From: Acanthopleura granulata
Lineage: Eukaryota; Mollusca; Polyplacophora; Chitonida; Chitonidae
NCBI GenBank assembly: GCA_016165875.1
Contig: JABBOT010000006.1
Coordinates: 3,678,260 to 3,742,259 of the forward strand
Reading direction: 5' to 3'
DNA length: 64,000 bases
Under the pieces are notes generated by a model. The model did no database searches. It was not told the origin of the DNA and was given only the letters and a program-made list of their open reading frames with translations. This document shows positions 11,201 through 21,486 of this stretch, piece after piece; positions within the stretch are counted from its first letter, which is position 1, and the number at the start of each line of letters is the position of its first letter. The position numbers and the translations under genes are program-made.

Positions 11201-11640
11201 CTGCTCTTAGTAAACTCATATCTAAGATTAAAATTCCTTATACTGATTTTAAATCTAATATTCTTAAATACATTTGTCGCCTTTGGCAGGATGAATGGGA
11301 CCTGCAGGCAGATAACAAACTGCATGCCATTCACCCTGTCATAGGCCATCACGCTTATACGTTTGGTATATCTCGTAGAGACCAAGTGGTTTTAACAAGA
11401 TGCCGCTTTGGGCATTCTCGTATAACACACAATTTTATCCTGGATGGGGACAGTGCTCCCGAGTGTGTTGGATGCGATGCGCAGTACGGCATCAAACATA
11501 TCCTGGTTGACTGTGTTGACTTTGCCCATGTGCGGCAAAGATTCTACACAATAAACTCCATGTATGATTTGTTTGACAGCATCGCTGGCGACGCTGTCAT
11601 AAAATATTTGAAGGCCATTGGCCTTTATCATAAAATATAA
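8280..11640 (+). pseudogene. LINE ORF2 (APE endonuclease, RT, RNase H), broken
   Basis: Endonuclease motifs are present: QWNCRG, LQETH, GDFNARN, IDLTVTD and SDHCP (8320-8945). RT motif B (MGVPQGSILSP, about 9857) and motif C (YVDD, 9955-9966) are present. The codons between PVRKPGK (about 9785) and the FLSDCQ segment are missing, and with them motif A and its catalytic Asp. RNase H (10845-11220) shows YTDW, SAEAR, CSDS and ADREAK, with Trp where Gly is usual. A C-terminal CxxC...H...C finger follows (about 11460). Lesions: frame shifts near 8625, 9690 and 10230; stops at 8669, 10046 and 10528. No full product is possible. Confidence 0.88.
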
Positions 11641-11880
11641 ATTTTATTCTCAAAAATAAATATTTGTTATAAAATTTCCTTAATATGCTGGTTTTCGAGT
11701 TTTAACTGTTTTGGTTTTCTTACCTGCTTTTAACCCATGTCCGAACATTTTTGTTTTCTTTTTAATGTTCTTCAGTCACTATCGAAAACCTTTACTGTCT
11801 CGTGTTTCCACCTTGTTCTGGCAACTATGTGGCTGAGATATTGCCGATGTGGCGTTAAGCCATAATCATTCATTCATTCA
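11641..11880 (+). other. LINE 3' UTR and tail
   Basis: AT-rich 3' UTR ending in GAGATATTGCCGATGTGGCG, TTAAGCC, then CATT repeats. The same end is seen in the truncated copy at 710-1066. The tail resembles the end of the SINE-A copies, which suggests shared recognition by the LINE reverse transcriptase. Confidence 0.8.
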
Positions 11881-11976
11881 TTCTTTGGGTCCGAGAGAAA
11901 ATGTACATGAATAAGACTCCTGCGTCCCTATGTATTCTATGTTTAGCCATCGCGGCAATTATTCTTTTCCTTCCAG

Positions 11977-12105
11977 ATATTCCCTCGGGACTTGGCCTTG
12001 AAATACATGCCCCTAGTCCAGACATCACTGATTTCTCGCTGTGTCTAGACATTTACGTAACTTCCTCTGTGAACGAATCAGAGATCTTGCTTCTGAAAGA
12101 TGTAG
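11977..12105 (+). CDS. ITIH exon: start of C-terminal domain
   Basis: A strong acceptor (TTCTTTTCCTTCCAG) precedes the exon. It encodes IPSGLGLEIHAPSPDITDFS, followed by LCLDI and a SEILLLKDV end, which lines up with the family pattern of a hydrophobic strand, LCFDI and LLxDP. Donors GTAATG (12106) and GTAAGT (12112) are both possible and both leave phase 1. The exon lies less than 100 bp after the dead LINE ends. Confidence 0.65.
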
Positions 12106-12495
12106 GTAATGGTAAGTTGTTTTCTACCTCCATCTGGAGGTTCCGCTTCCCTTTGGTATGGGTAATGGTGAGTTCCTGTCTACCTCTGGACTAACCTGCA
12201 GAACTCCAGGCAGATGGTATCTGCCTCGGTGTGACCAGAATGAGGTAGATCTCTTCTTCTCTCTGGACTTCAACTCTTTTCAAATATAAGGGCAGTGGCG
12301 AGTCGTTTTCTGCCCCCCTCTGGCAATGGTAATTTGGTCTCTACCTTTCTCTGACAATGGTAAATTGACCTCCTACTTCCCTCTCGATTAACCTTTACAA
12401 GTTCTGCTCCCCAACGATACGGGCAATGGTGACTAGGTCTCCACCTCCCTCTGGACTAACGCTTCTCAGCCATACGGACAGTGGTGATGTCGTTT
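12106..12495 (+). repeat. Degenerate tandem repeat, unit about 60 bp
   Basis: Units recur with GGCAATGGTGA-like starts, CTCTACCTCCCTCTGGACTAAC-like middles and varying ends. Copies are strongly diverged and some are short. It begins at the donor of the ITIH exon and lies in the intron. Confidence 0.55.
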
Positions 12496-12533
12496 TTCCA
12501 TGCAAATGTTATACACTGATTGTTTTGCAGGGT

Positions 12534-12630
12534 AGTTATTTTCGGCTTATTAATGTTCTGCAGGATAGTAATGATCGGCTGATTAATGTTCTGAAGGATA
12601 GTAATGATCGGCTGATTAATGTTTTGAGCG
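12534..12630 (+). repeat. 33-bp tandem repeat, three copies
   Basis: The unit contains GGATAGTAATGATCGGCTGA and TTAATGTTCTG. Because the unit is a multiple of three, an 11-residue repeat (DSNDRLINVLK) is open across it. There is no sign that it is translated. Confidence 0.75.
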
Positions 12631-12801
12631 TGTGAGCAGAACCAGTTTCATATATCCTTCAGCATTATGGAATCCCAGCCCATGGGCGATGACTCAATGA
12701 ATGATCCTTCAAATTCCTGAAACATCTTTTTTGCGTCACTGGTACATGTATACAAAATTTACTTGGGATTGTAAACAACTGTTTAATTGTTTTTGGGAGG
12801 T

Positions 12802-12985
12802 CGGCCTCCGTGGCTCAGTTGGTTAGCTCGCAAGCGCAGCGTAATAACCCAGAAGCCTCCCACCAGTGCGGTCAATGTGTGTTCAGGTCCAGCTCATGCT
12901 GGTTTCCTTTCGGGTCGTACGTGAGAAGGTCTGCCAGCAATCTTTCCACCGGGCTCTAGCAGGTTTCCTCCCACCATCTTCCCAC
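12802..12985 (+). mobile_element. SINE-A, tRNA-like head and body
   Basis: The head reads GGCCTCCGTGGCTCAGTTGG, TTAGC, matching a tRNA-type A box, with a B-box-like GTTCAGGTCC downstream. The body with GTACGTGAGAAGGTCTGCC follows. The 3' tail is missing. Confidence 0.8.
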
Positions 12986-13183
12986 AAGTGGAGGACTAAC
13001 TATCCAGGAAAGATCTAATTATCTCAATGTTGCAGTGTCATCATAAAAGAAAATAATGGATGGCATTGTTAACAGACTGTGAAGCCGAGGGAGGGAATTA
13101 AATAGTAGCACACTGGAAAGTGGCTATGATCTTAAATGAATTCCCGATCCCCAAAACAAATACAACCTTGAACACTTACGGTC

Positions 13184-13314
13184 GTACGGGGAAGCCTGTC
13201 AGCAACCTGCGGATGATCGTGAGGTGCTCCTAATATTTTCATAACGCTATCCGCCATGACAAAAGTGTAATATTCTCAGTATCGCGCAAAACACCGATCA
13301 AATGAATAAATAAA
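13184..13314 (+). mobile_element. SINE-A, 3' part
   Basis: Begins in the body (GGTCGTACGGGGAAGCCTG) and ends with GCGCAAAACACCGATCAAAT and an AAAT tail. It could be the displaced end of the copy at 12802 or an independent truncated copy. Confidence 0.7.
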
Positions 13315-13396
13315 TTGAGCTCTTACGAACACTGACTTAACAGTGATGTAAAGTAGAGCCAGAGTTGTGCAGAATATTTATTTTCTTTCTCTGTAG

Positions 13397-13710
13397 ATTT
13401 CGTTGTCACCGGGACCTTAAACACGGAACAGTACGGAGATCACCGGAAATTTGAATCAGTATCAGTGCGCCTAAACGGAAGTGACACATTGACCGTGGCT
13501 GTTACTTCAGTGCGTATTGGCAACACTACCTACCGCTGGTGGCAGTTGAGTTCTCTGGGTGTTGATGACATCATCTTGGATGGTGACACGATTGAACTGA
13601 GGACCCCCAGCAATGTCAGTCTGAAATTTAAGAAATATGGTATACAGACCAGGCGATCTCTCTCCAGTCCATTCATTACAGTATCCATCAGCGACACACA
13701 GAATGTGTAA
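13397..13710 (+). CDS. ITIH exon: C-terminal ITI_HC_C-like domain
   Basis: The acceptor TTTCTTTCTCTGTAG ends at 13396. In phase 1 with the previous exon the frame gives DFVVTGTLNTEQYGDHRKFE, then strands such as VSVRLNGSDTLTVAV and IELRTPSNVSLKFKKYG. These resemble the beta-rich C-terminal domain of heavy chains. The frame stops at 13708-13710. Either this is the last exon or a donor at GTATAC (13642) leads to one more exon near 14359. Confidence 0.6.
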
Positions 13711-13777
13711 CCGAAATCAACAGGAGTTATTGGTAAGAGAACCGGTGGTTCAGACGTAAGTATTTATTTATTTAGTC

Positions 13778-14053
13778 TGGGCCTCTGTGGCCGAGATGCT
13801 TAGCGTGCTAGTGGTGTACACGTAGAGCAGTGCAATGACCCAGGACTCTCTTTAGCGCGGTCGCTGTGTATTGAAGCCGATTTGATGCTGGCTAGCTCTG
13901 TAGTCGTACCTGGTAGGTCGTTCAGCAACCTGCAGATGGTTGTGGGTTCTTTTCGGGCTCTGTCCAATGTCCTCCCACAGTAATACTGACCGCTGTCGTA
14001 TAAATGAAAAATATTCTTGAGTTCAGCGCAAACCCCAGTCAAATAAATAAATA
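13778..14053 (+). mobile_element. SINE-A, near full length, diverged
   Basis: The head (GGGCCTCTGTGGCCGAGATG) is followed by GGTCGCTGTG, CAACCTGCAGATGG and the tail TTCTTGAGTTCAGCGCAAAC with AAAT repeats. It carries small insertions in the head. Confidence 0.8.
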
Positions 14054-14358
14054 GAATATTATCCCCACACTCAAGAATTTTTCAATTGTGTAATGGCGGT
14101 GAGGTTTATGAATGGGGAAACTGGAATGCCCGGAATAAACCATGGACGATGGCAATTTACTGACGATCATTTCTTGAAACACAATAGTGGTGAAAAAAGA
14201 ACGTTTGACCTCAAAAACTGACGGCTGTGTCACCCAGCCGGAGATCTGGCCAATTTTGGTCGATGACATGTATTCCATTAATCACTGAACGGTGCTGTTA
14301 TTTTATACAATCCGTGTGACGCCATGTTTGTACGTGTGATTTCTTATGCAACAATTCC

Positions 14359-14530
14359 AGGATCTGTGCTTCAGCTGGAAAACCTCCGGTTAGGGGCAGA
14401 TAACCGACTCCGATTCGTGCAGGACGGCACTCAAGAGAGCATTGCGACTTCACCAGACACGTTGAGTGACGGCGGCACGTGCCAAAGAATTAGACGCACC
14501 CAACAGTTGGCAAAAGTCCTTGACATTTGA
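14359..14530 (+). CDS. Possible terminal exon, unrecognised
   Basis: An acceptor-like CAACAATTCCAG ends at about 14358 and the following frame is open to a TGA at 14528-14530, reading GSVLQLENLRLGADNRLRF and on to a Lys/Leu end. The phase would fit a donor at 13642 in the preceding exon. The peptide does not resemble the usual ITIH C-terminus, so this could be an unrelated or chance open stretch. An AATAAA follows at about 14551. Confidence 0.25.
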
Positions 14531-15616
14531 AGAATCTGGAGAATTCCGTAATAAATGTGAAATTCTCTTATAATACATTTGTGTTAAGTGGTCTTTTCCC
14601 GGTTGCGAGTAGTATTTTTTAAATCATTGATTCATTTACTTATTTATTTATTTATACGATACTTGTTTTACGCCGTACGTAAGAATATTTCGTTGATACA
14701 CTTATGTTTTGGTTCCGTCCCAACCAGAGGACGGAAATTTTTCTTTGAAATTTCCATCCATCCTCTGTCTTTCAAATCTTGACGAGTGACTTGTTGTCAG
14801 TGTGATAAACACTGAGACTGCTCTAAAGGTGCAAAACACTATTTTGTACTTACCAGGGTCGGTGTTTTTTATAAGCTTATTCTTGTTTGATTTAGCTATT
14901 AAGGAGGCTTCCATCGAAGGGGAGACACAAATGTGTGCTCAAGAATATTTCGCTTATACGATGGCCTCAATAGCATTCCGTTGGGCGCAAACCCGAGGAG
15001 CCCGGGGAAACCTTCCCTTGCAGGTTAAACCGCAATAAATCAAAGACTTAATCCGCCAATGTAACGCACAGAAATGAGCTCGCATCTCAAAATCTGTCCG
15101 AGTTTTGTCCGCAGTTCGCCAGTGCTCAGGTTTCGTTACATTTGTGCACCCTGCGAAATAAATATTCCTCATCTACGTTAAAGTTGTAATTGACGTGGAA
15201 AGTTGAATTAAATTTACGGCATGTGACAACAGTTCAGCAGTATTTGATATTTTACTTCTGGGTAACTTTCTAAACATATCTTGGTCATTTTACCTTTTAC
15301 GTTGTTGTATGAATTGGCAGTTTAAATTAAAAATTTGCGGTTACTGTGAGTTCAAATCCGACTCTACCATAATGCTGTAGTAGGAAGGTGACATGAGTCC
15401 AGGAAACCAGTGTGACCGAAGAAAACAGCCCACCTTTGGCAGGTTATTGGCAAACTTCTCCATGTGCGACATACCGCTACCACACTAAAATTAAGGGTAT
15501 AGATTATAAACGGGAAAAGAATGATATTCCTATTACAGTTAATACATAGATTATTTGTAAACACTTTAATGGAGATGATGCTACAATAAACACGAAAGAT
15601 GTGCTTATTGTGGTGC
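14531..15616. other. No gene; SINE-A tail fragments only
   Basis: Around 14638-14700 the minus strand shows the SINE-A tail (revcomp of TTTTACGCCGTACGTAAGAA). A further scrap near 14940 has AAGAATATTTCGCTTATACG. Nothing else recognisable. Confidence 0.55.
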
Positions 15617-15745
15617 TTATTTATTTATTTCATTGGTGTTTTACGCCGTACTCAATGTTTCAATTACACAACGGCAGCCAGCATTATAGTGGGAGTCCCT
15701 CGGGAAACCCACGATCATCCGCAGGTTGCGGGCAGGACTCTCACA
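15617..15745 (-). mobile_element. SINE-A, 3' part
   Basis: Starts with the reverse of the tail (ATTGGTGTTTTACGCCGTAC), then CGGCAGCCAGCATTATAGTG and CATCCGCAGGTTGCGGGCAG. No head. Confidence 0.75.
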
Positions 15746-15802
15746 CAACCAGATTCACTTGAACTCATCGACATCGCTTAAGTCGAGATTGCGCTGACTT
15801 TC

Positions 15803-15930
15803 TCTCCGGCAGCCCTTGGGAGGCTCTGCCGTAACATGCGGATGATCGTAGTTTTCTCAGGGGCTTTGTCCACCATCGTTTATGTGAAGTATTATTGTGT
15901 ACGGCGTGCAACACCAATAAATTAAATACA
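15803..15930 (+). mobile_element. SINE-A, 3' part
   Basis: CTCTCCGGCAGCCCTTGGGA, ATGCGGATGATCGTAG and GTACGGCGTGCAACACCAAT show the body and tail in the plus orientation. With the minus copy at 15617 it makes a head-to-head pair about 60 bp apart. Confidence 0.7.
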
Positions 15931-16324
15931 TTTTCATAGTGCTGGTTTAATTAGATAGCAATATACCGAACGGTCCTGCATATGGCGTACACGTCCATGT
16001 ATCTCGCCTTGTAGCATTTGCTAGATCCTGTGTACTGTATGATGATTTCAGTCAACGTCAGAACTGCAGAACCTAGTGTGTCAAGGAAATTCTATCAAAC
16101 GCCTTCACTCAAAGTTTCTTAAATTTTTCACTGAGTACGCCTCTCGTGTTAGTAAATATGGACGGAGTGTTTAGAATCTCCGGGACTTTACAATTGTGTC
16201 TAAATCTGCTTAAGCCGGGGCTAGGCGCCGTGTGTTCATCGTGTTGAGTGTGATCGCCACGTTGAATGTATGGCGAGTTGCAATTGAAGCGCAACTGAGG
16301 TACATGGTTGATTATAGATATAAA

Positions 16325-17395
16325 AAAAACTACAGCACAGAAAGTAATACCGGAACAGCGATGACAGTGTAATAGTTTGTAAGTCGTCACACGTTTCCCG
16401 GTGAAACCCGGCCTCTTGTCAGTTTACCTCATGTAGGGTTTTATTCTAGCCGTTATGTTTGTGAATTGACAATTTACGCTCCCCTTATCACCATAGCTTA
16501 AGCAAAATTAATTAGGTTAAAAAAATTACAGTGATGTAAAATGCAGTTTATAAGATGTCACTGGTCTGTTAAATATTGAATAGCTAATCTTAAACATTGG
16601 ACGTTCAAAAAGGCCTACATTTTTCTATCCATATACATAACGGTTAACTTTATTTACTTATTTGATTGGTGTTTTACGCCTTACTCGAGAATATTTCACT
16701 TATCTGAACATTTTATGCCTGACTTGGACCTAACTGAAAACACCCTTGACCTAAGCCAGTGATAGAAGGAGAAAAATTTGACGTTATATAGAATTCAAGA
16801 CCTGCATATATATAGTCTCATGACATTACATATATATTCTCATAGAGAATTTTCGAATAAAAATACCCTTTCCACAGAAGAAAGTGTTGTGAAACATACA
16901 GCTATTAACACTCGCTTGAAAATATTTAACAATATTAAAGTGAGCGTTTAAATCCTGAAAGCTTTGTAAACATTAAGTGACATTATAGAATCATCTTTAA
17001 AGGGATCACTATTTTCAGACGTTTGTATGAAATGACCCTGAAATAATTAAACGCGCACAAAATTATTTGATAAGAAGGCACTCCCGGAAAGGCTTTCAAA
17101 CCCGGCTTGTGCTGGTGGACTAAGCGCCCCCGAGGCTCGGTCCTTTTGCTTACTTTTCAAGTTATTGTGCATACATGTGTTAAATGTGATAACAGTGACG
17201 TCTAATAAATTGTATTTAGCATTATTGTAAATCTTCATTACCTATTTCTGCTTAAACCTCGTTGGTAGAATAAAACCCTAATTTAGGTAAATTGACAGGT
17301 GGCCGGATTCCATCGGTGACGAGTGACCATTTGCAAACTTTGACACTCCTACAGCTGCTCTGGTTTTACTCTTTGTGCGGTAATCTACCATTTTT
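16325..17395. mobile_element. Foldback element with R1-type inverted ends
   Basis: The left end (16325-16540, minus) and right end (17040-17395, plus) are inverted copies of the R1 repeat with its inner flank. The left shows GTGAAACCCGGCCTCTTGTC and the right GACAGGTGGCCGGATTCCATC, both next to a TTTTATTCTA or TAGAATAAAA box. The right part also shares CTGGTGGACTAAGCGCC and ATGTGTTAAATGT with the copies at 37.1 and 40.8 kb. No coding region was recognised in the roughly 500 bp between. A SINE-A tail (16652-16710, minus) is inserted inside. Confidence 0.65.
16652..16710 (-). mobile_element. SINE-A tail fragment
   Basis: TTGATTGGTGTTTTACGCCT followed by ACTCGAGAATATTTCACTTA is the reverse complement of the SINE-A 3' end. 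Confidence 0.65.
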
Positions 17396-17830
17396 CAAAA
17401 ATAAATGACGCTACAGAATGGACTTTTAAGAAATCGCAATATTTTAACGTTTATTGACCAAGGAATAGGGGGATTGATCATAAAGCTTTTGAACCGAAAT
17501 AGCTTAATTCTTTAAGCTTTTATTTTCAAATAATAATTTATGAATGAAATCAACTTCAATAAAGGTGACCAGTGCCAATCAAATAAATAAGTGAAAAAGA
17601 AAGCAAATTTACTCGAGAACTTGTTGTTCACTGCTTTACTAACGAAGTGGAGCAAACCGCCTCACTTCACTGGGTACCAGACCGAGACCTGGATTCAAAC
17701 ACGCAACCTCATTGGGCCAGTGTTTGATAGTCACAGAGAGCCAGAGCTTGAAGCATCTGAAATTTTATGTATCACTAGTTTTCCCACAATATTAATACTG
17801 GTGCCTTCTTTCTGGTTAAGTAGTATTCCA
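17396..17830 (-). mobile_element. Second SINE family (SINE-B), with flank shared with 25.3 kb
   Basis: On the minus strand, GCCCAATGAGGTTGC then GTTTGAATCCAGG looks like a tRNA T-arm (B box). Copies with the same order are at 25.56 kb and 31.43 kb. The stretch 17396-17580 also resembles 25285-25530 (GACATTACAGAACG-like, CTTTTAAG, TTAACGTTTATTG). Boundaries are uncertain. Confidence 0.45.
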
Positions 17831-17849
17831 GATGTAAGAGTGTGCTGAA

Positions 17850-19200
17850 TTACTACCACCGGACTGTCTCACGGTAATCTGGGCAAATGTGTGCGCTAAT
17901 AAATCCTGAGTAGACAAAACCAACAAAATCTTAGTGATCTATACCCCTTCTTCTCAAGAAGGGAGAGTGAATTAAAGAAAAAGGATGACAAGTGACAAAT
18001 TTCAAAAGCCCTGGTTTATTACTCATCGCACTTCCTACTTTATGAATATATTTATTTCTGTTTTGAGCCAAAAAGTTTAATTTATACGATGGCGGCTAGC
18101 ATTATGGTGGGATAAAACCGGGCCGAACTCGGGGAAAATCCGTGACAATCCCAAGATACTTATAGGGGAAGCCACCCTAAGACGGGCTAGAACTCACACT
18201 CAAATTCTAATGTTAAATTGGCTGCTCTGTGAAACACTCTGAAAGACAGGAAAACTGATTTGTCTCCCTTGAAAGCAAAAGTATACAGCATAGCATATAT
18301 ATATGCTTAAATAACAATTACTTATACCCCTCGGGGACTATGAATTAGGTTTTAATATTCACGTGAAGTTAATTGGAATTTATTAAAAGTCACTGGTCTA
18401 GATCTACTCAAAATGCCTCCTAGTCATCACAGTCCAAAGTTTTTAATATATATGACCTTCAATGTTTTTTCCCATTTTCCTTGATAGAGGAAAGGACATT
18501 TAATTAGCTCTGCTATTTGTGTGGTGGATATTGGAGAAACTTGGTATTTATTGCATTCACACAATAATGCCCTAAACAAGGCAAATTTATATATCTAATA
18601 AATTTATATGTGTTTGAGTTTGGTATTTTCTCCAAATATACAAATATGTTAAAGCAGAAGTTTATTTAAATCTATAGTTTGAAAAATTCACTGCGCCCGC
18701 ATTCATGGGTGGCAGAGTAACTATACTGAGATAGCATTCCCACTACTCTGGCACAGAGGTCCCTTGGAAAATTGTGAACCAACAAGAAAGGCTGAGGAAT
18801 TCTTCTGGCTGATAGGGAATTAATTATGACTAGGCATGGATGCCTTGGACGATTACAGTTAGAGAGAATTCAATTGAAACCTTAAGGTACAGTTATATCT
18901 CAATTCTGGAAAGAAACGTATGAATTTCATTTACCTTTTTATTTAATAAAGTTGCATGGGCGAATCGCCGAATGACACGCATTTCACCAGTCAGGTTAAA
19001 CATGCATTCAGCCCGTAGTATGACTAGAATTTTTTTGTTCTACATTTTCTACTGTTATGTATGTCATGACTTTGAGAGCCTCCCATAAATACGGCAGCTC
19101 ATGGAGACTGCACACTGAGAACATTACGCCAGACTCGCATGCGTAATCCTGTTGGTTAAGGCCATTGTATTAAGGTAGGCGGCGAATTCAATTTTCCCGT
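17850..19200. other. No gene; one SINE-A remnant
   Basis: At 18050-18175 the minus strand carries TATACGATGGCGGCTAGCAT and GGGATAAAACCGGG, the SINE-A body. The rest is AT-rich and featureless. Confidence 0.5.
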
Positions 19201-20454
19201 AGTTTTTAGCCGCTTTTAAGCAAAATGCTCGAAATGCACAGCCAGATCGTTAATTTAGTTTGGGGATTTTGTTGCGAAAAGACAAGAAATACCAGGAATA
19301 AGACGACAGCTGTTCAAAAGGGACCGCCTTCCACGCATCCTTTTCACTGGGGGACATGTTGTGACTTACTTAACTTTGAGGACAGGAACAAGAGATTCGA
19401 GGAAATGTTGGTTTTGTTAATGGCTAATGTTTGTGGGTGTTTTAAACGTTTGCAGAGAGATGTTGTCAAGGATTGTATTTGCTCTTTTCCTCAACTGCCT
19501 GATTGCAACGGTGGTTATGGGGTAAGTTCCCTAATCTTATGTATATTAAACATGACTTAGATACCGCTTCATGAACGTTATAGATCAGGAGTTCAATCCC
19601 AAATCAAGTCATACCTAAGACTTTTGTAAACTTTGTACAACATTATTTGCCGCTCAACGTAAGAAAACTGGACCAATTACTGGTAAGCCTGGGGTTGATT
19701 CCACAAAGTCAAAAAATCTTTAAACTCAATTTTGAAGTTTATTTGATACCTACAGATTTTCAAGTTTGGGTCACTTGTGCTTCGGATACGAGCTATCCGT
19801 GCCTTTATTTTAAAACTTCATTAATATTTCACTTTATTTAGAATTTGAATGTTTACTGAAGTACATCCTTGCGTTGTGGAATTGGCCCCTGGTGTGAGTA
19901 TATTTGAACTAGGTGGGGCGTCGTGGTGAGGAATGGCGTTTTCAGTGAGGTATGACTTTCCTGTGAGGCATGGCTTTCCGGTGTGGCCGAAATAATGTTG
20001 AAAGGAATGTTATACCCCAATAAAACATGCAAACTATACCCCCCCCAAAAAAAAACAAACAAACAAACAAACAAAACACAAAAAACATAGTTTCACAGCC
20101 ATTTTAAATTACCAGGTAAGTGTATTACAAATGAATGTGTGGCAGGTTGTTATGCAACACGTAATCTAGAACGAAATTATAATTGACACATGTGAGTTTG
20201 AGGTTGTTTATATCTTTTTTATTTACAGATCTACCTGGCATGGGGGTAGTCCCTGCCCACAGCCATCTATATGCCAAAAGTAGGCTTTACTCTCAGTACA
20301 GTTAGTTTTAGTTCTGTAACTGTAAATCTTTCCTGGCGGGTGTTAAGTCCTCAGGCAAACAGACAGTAAATACGCCTAGGTGGTAGAGGACAGTTCGCCC
20401 TTCCCCTTATTATCGTGTGGAATCCCTGAAATGTTCCAGAGTATGACGCGCGGC
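19201..20454. other. No supported gene
   Basis: An open frame of 111 codons at 19225-19560 includes a GTAAGT at 19522 but has no family resemblance. At 20041-20090 there is a C6, A9 and AAAC simple repeat. The rest is unassigned. Confidence 0.4.
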
Positions 20455-20650
20455 CTCCCTGACCCGCGCGTCATACTCGATCTGGATTAGCGATCTGAGG
20501 TACATGTGGCATGAGCCCCTCCTCGAGTCCAGCTCATGCGAACTTTTCTCTGGTCGGACTTGGAAAGGTTCCCAACATAATGCTGACCGCCTTCAGATAA
20601 GGGAACTATTCTGGAGTACGGCTTAAAAGTGCAATCAGATAACTATCACA
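20455..20650 (+). mobile_element. SINE-A, diverged
   Basis: GAGTCCAGCTCATGCGAAC, TCCCAACATAATGCTGACCG and GGAGTACGGCTTAAAAGTGC follow the SINE-A order with internal deletions. Confidence 0.6.
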
Positions 20651-20839
20651 AGGAGAATACGAATCCATGCAGCTTTCACTTGGCTGACAAGGTTCTCCTC
20701 TCATGCTCCCTCGAAGTGTTTTACCAGTAATGCTGGCTTGGTGGAGCGGTCAACAAGGGACTGTTCAGTTCCAATACTTTAATGTATATAAAACTAGAAG
20801 AGAAGTCTGTTGTGGCCGGGTATGTCTCATTCACTGTGT

Positions 20840-21088
20840 GGGCTCCGTGGCTCAGTCGGTTAGCGCGCTAGAGGAGCGCAATGACCCCAATGCGGTCGTT
20901 GTGAGTTTAAGTCCAGGTCATGCTGGCTTCCTCTCCGGCCATACACGTGAAGGTCTGCCAGCAACCTGCGGATGGGCGTGGGTTTAGCCTGGGCTCTGTC
21001 CGGTTTCCTCCCACCATAATGATGGCCGCCGTCGTATAAGTGAAGTATTCTTGAGTACGCCGTAACACCAATCAAATAAATCAATTAC
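20840..21088 (+). mobile_element. SINE-A, full length
   Basis: One of the best copies. The A-box region GGCTCCGTGGCTCAGTCGGT, TAGCGCGC, the B-box region GAGTTTAAGTCCAG, then body and tail (TTGAGTACGCCGTAACACCA, ATCAAATAAATC). Length is about 250 bp. A RNA-polymerase-III-type internal promoter is implied by the tRNA-like head. Confidence 0.9.
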
Positions 21089-21486
21089 TAGGGCACATAA
21101 TGCATTGCTTCAAAACCAGCCTTAGACAGGAAATATGTAGATTTCCCCTCCTTCACTGTTCATGTAACATGTAACTGTCACTGTCAAAACAGTATAAGAC
21201 ACATCCAATCAAAGTTCTGTTTTTGTCATATAGGTGTGTTTGCACCAAAAGTGAAATTTTTACAGCTGATGAAGTTAAATGTTTGTGGCTGAAACCTCAG
21301 TGTTTCCCGACAGATATCTTCCTACGTTCCAAACCAACACCAAAGCGATTTTTGAAAATGAGTAAAATTCTCAGAATCCAGCAAAATAAAGTCACTTAGT
21401 CAAGGACAAAATATTCCGTCACATAAAGTGTATATCAACAGATCAGATCAGACATGACTGATATCATTGATAACAAAGAAAATGCC

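Larger units (their letters stand above)
6940..11880 (+). mobile_element. I/Nimb-clade LINE, almost full length, inactive
   Basis: Order is ORF1 with CCHC knuckles, ORF2 with APE endonuclease, reverse transcriptase and RNase H, a 240-bp 3' UTR and a CATT-repeat tail ending at about 11880. RNase H within ORF2 is characteristic of the I group (I, Nimb and relatives). The 5' end is uncertain, between about 6790 and 6960, and no target-site duplication was found. At least nine lesions (stops, frame shifts, one large deletion) make it non-autonomous. It is inserted in the same sense as the ITIH gene, inside its long intron. Confidence 0.88.
139..13710 (+). pseudogene. ITIH-like gene (VIT-VWA-ITI_HC_C), 5' end outside window, two frameshifts
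   Basis: Heavy chains of inter-alpha-trypsin inhibitor are secreted proteins that bind hyaluronan and stabilise extracellular matrix; that role is family knowledge. Six exons are visible: 139-393, 1318-1444, 2565-2853, 3245-4079, 11977-12105 and 13397-13710. Phases agree at 1444/2565 (0), 2853/3245 (1) and 12105/13397 (1). They do not agree at 393/1318, so a small exon may be missed there. The domain order VIT, VWA, linker, C-terminal domain is that of the family. The signal-peptide exon must lie upstream of base 1. One-base shifts near base 232 and near base 3508 break the frame inside otherwise well kept domains. The intron from 4080 to 11976 was enlarged by a LINE. Either the gene is decaying or the assembly has two indel errors. 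Family call is secure; functionality is not. Confidence 0.8.

Noticed and set aside
19225..19560. A 111-codon open frame with an internal GTAAGT, possibly a first exon
   Set aside because: No partner exon, no family resemblance, and the region around it lacks coding character.
20840..20915. A functional tRNA gene at the SINE head
   Set aside because: It is part of a repeated SINE unit with body and tail, and the acceptor stem does not close.
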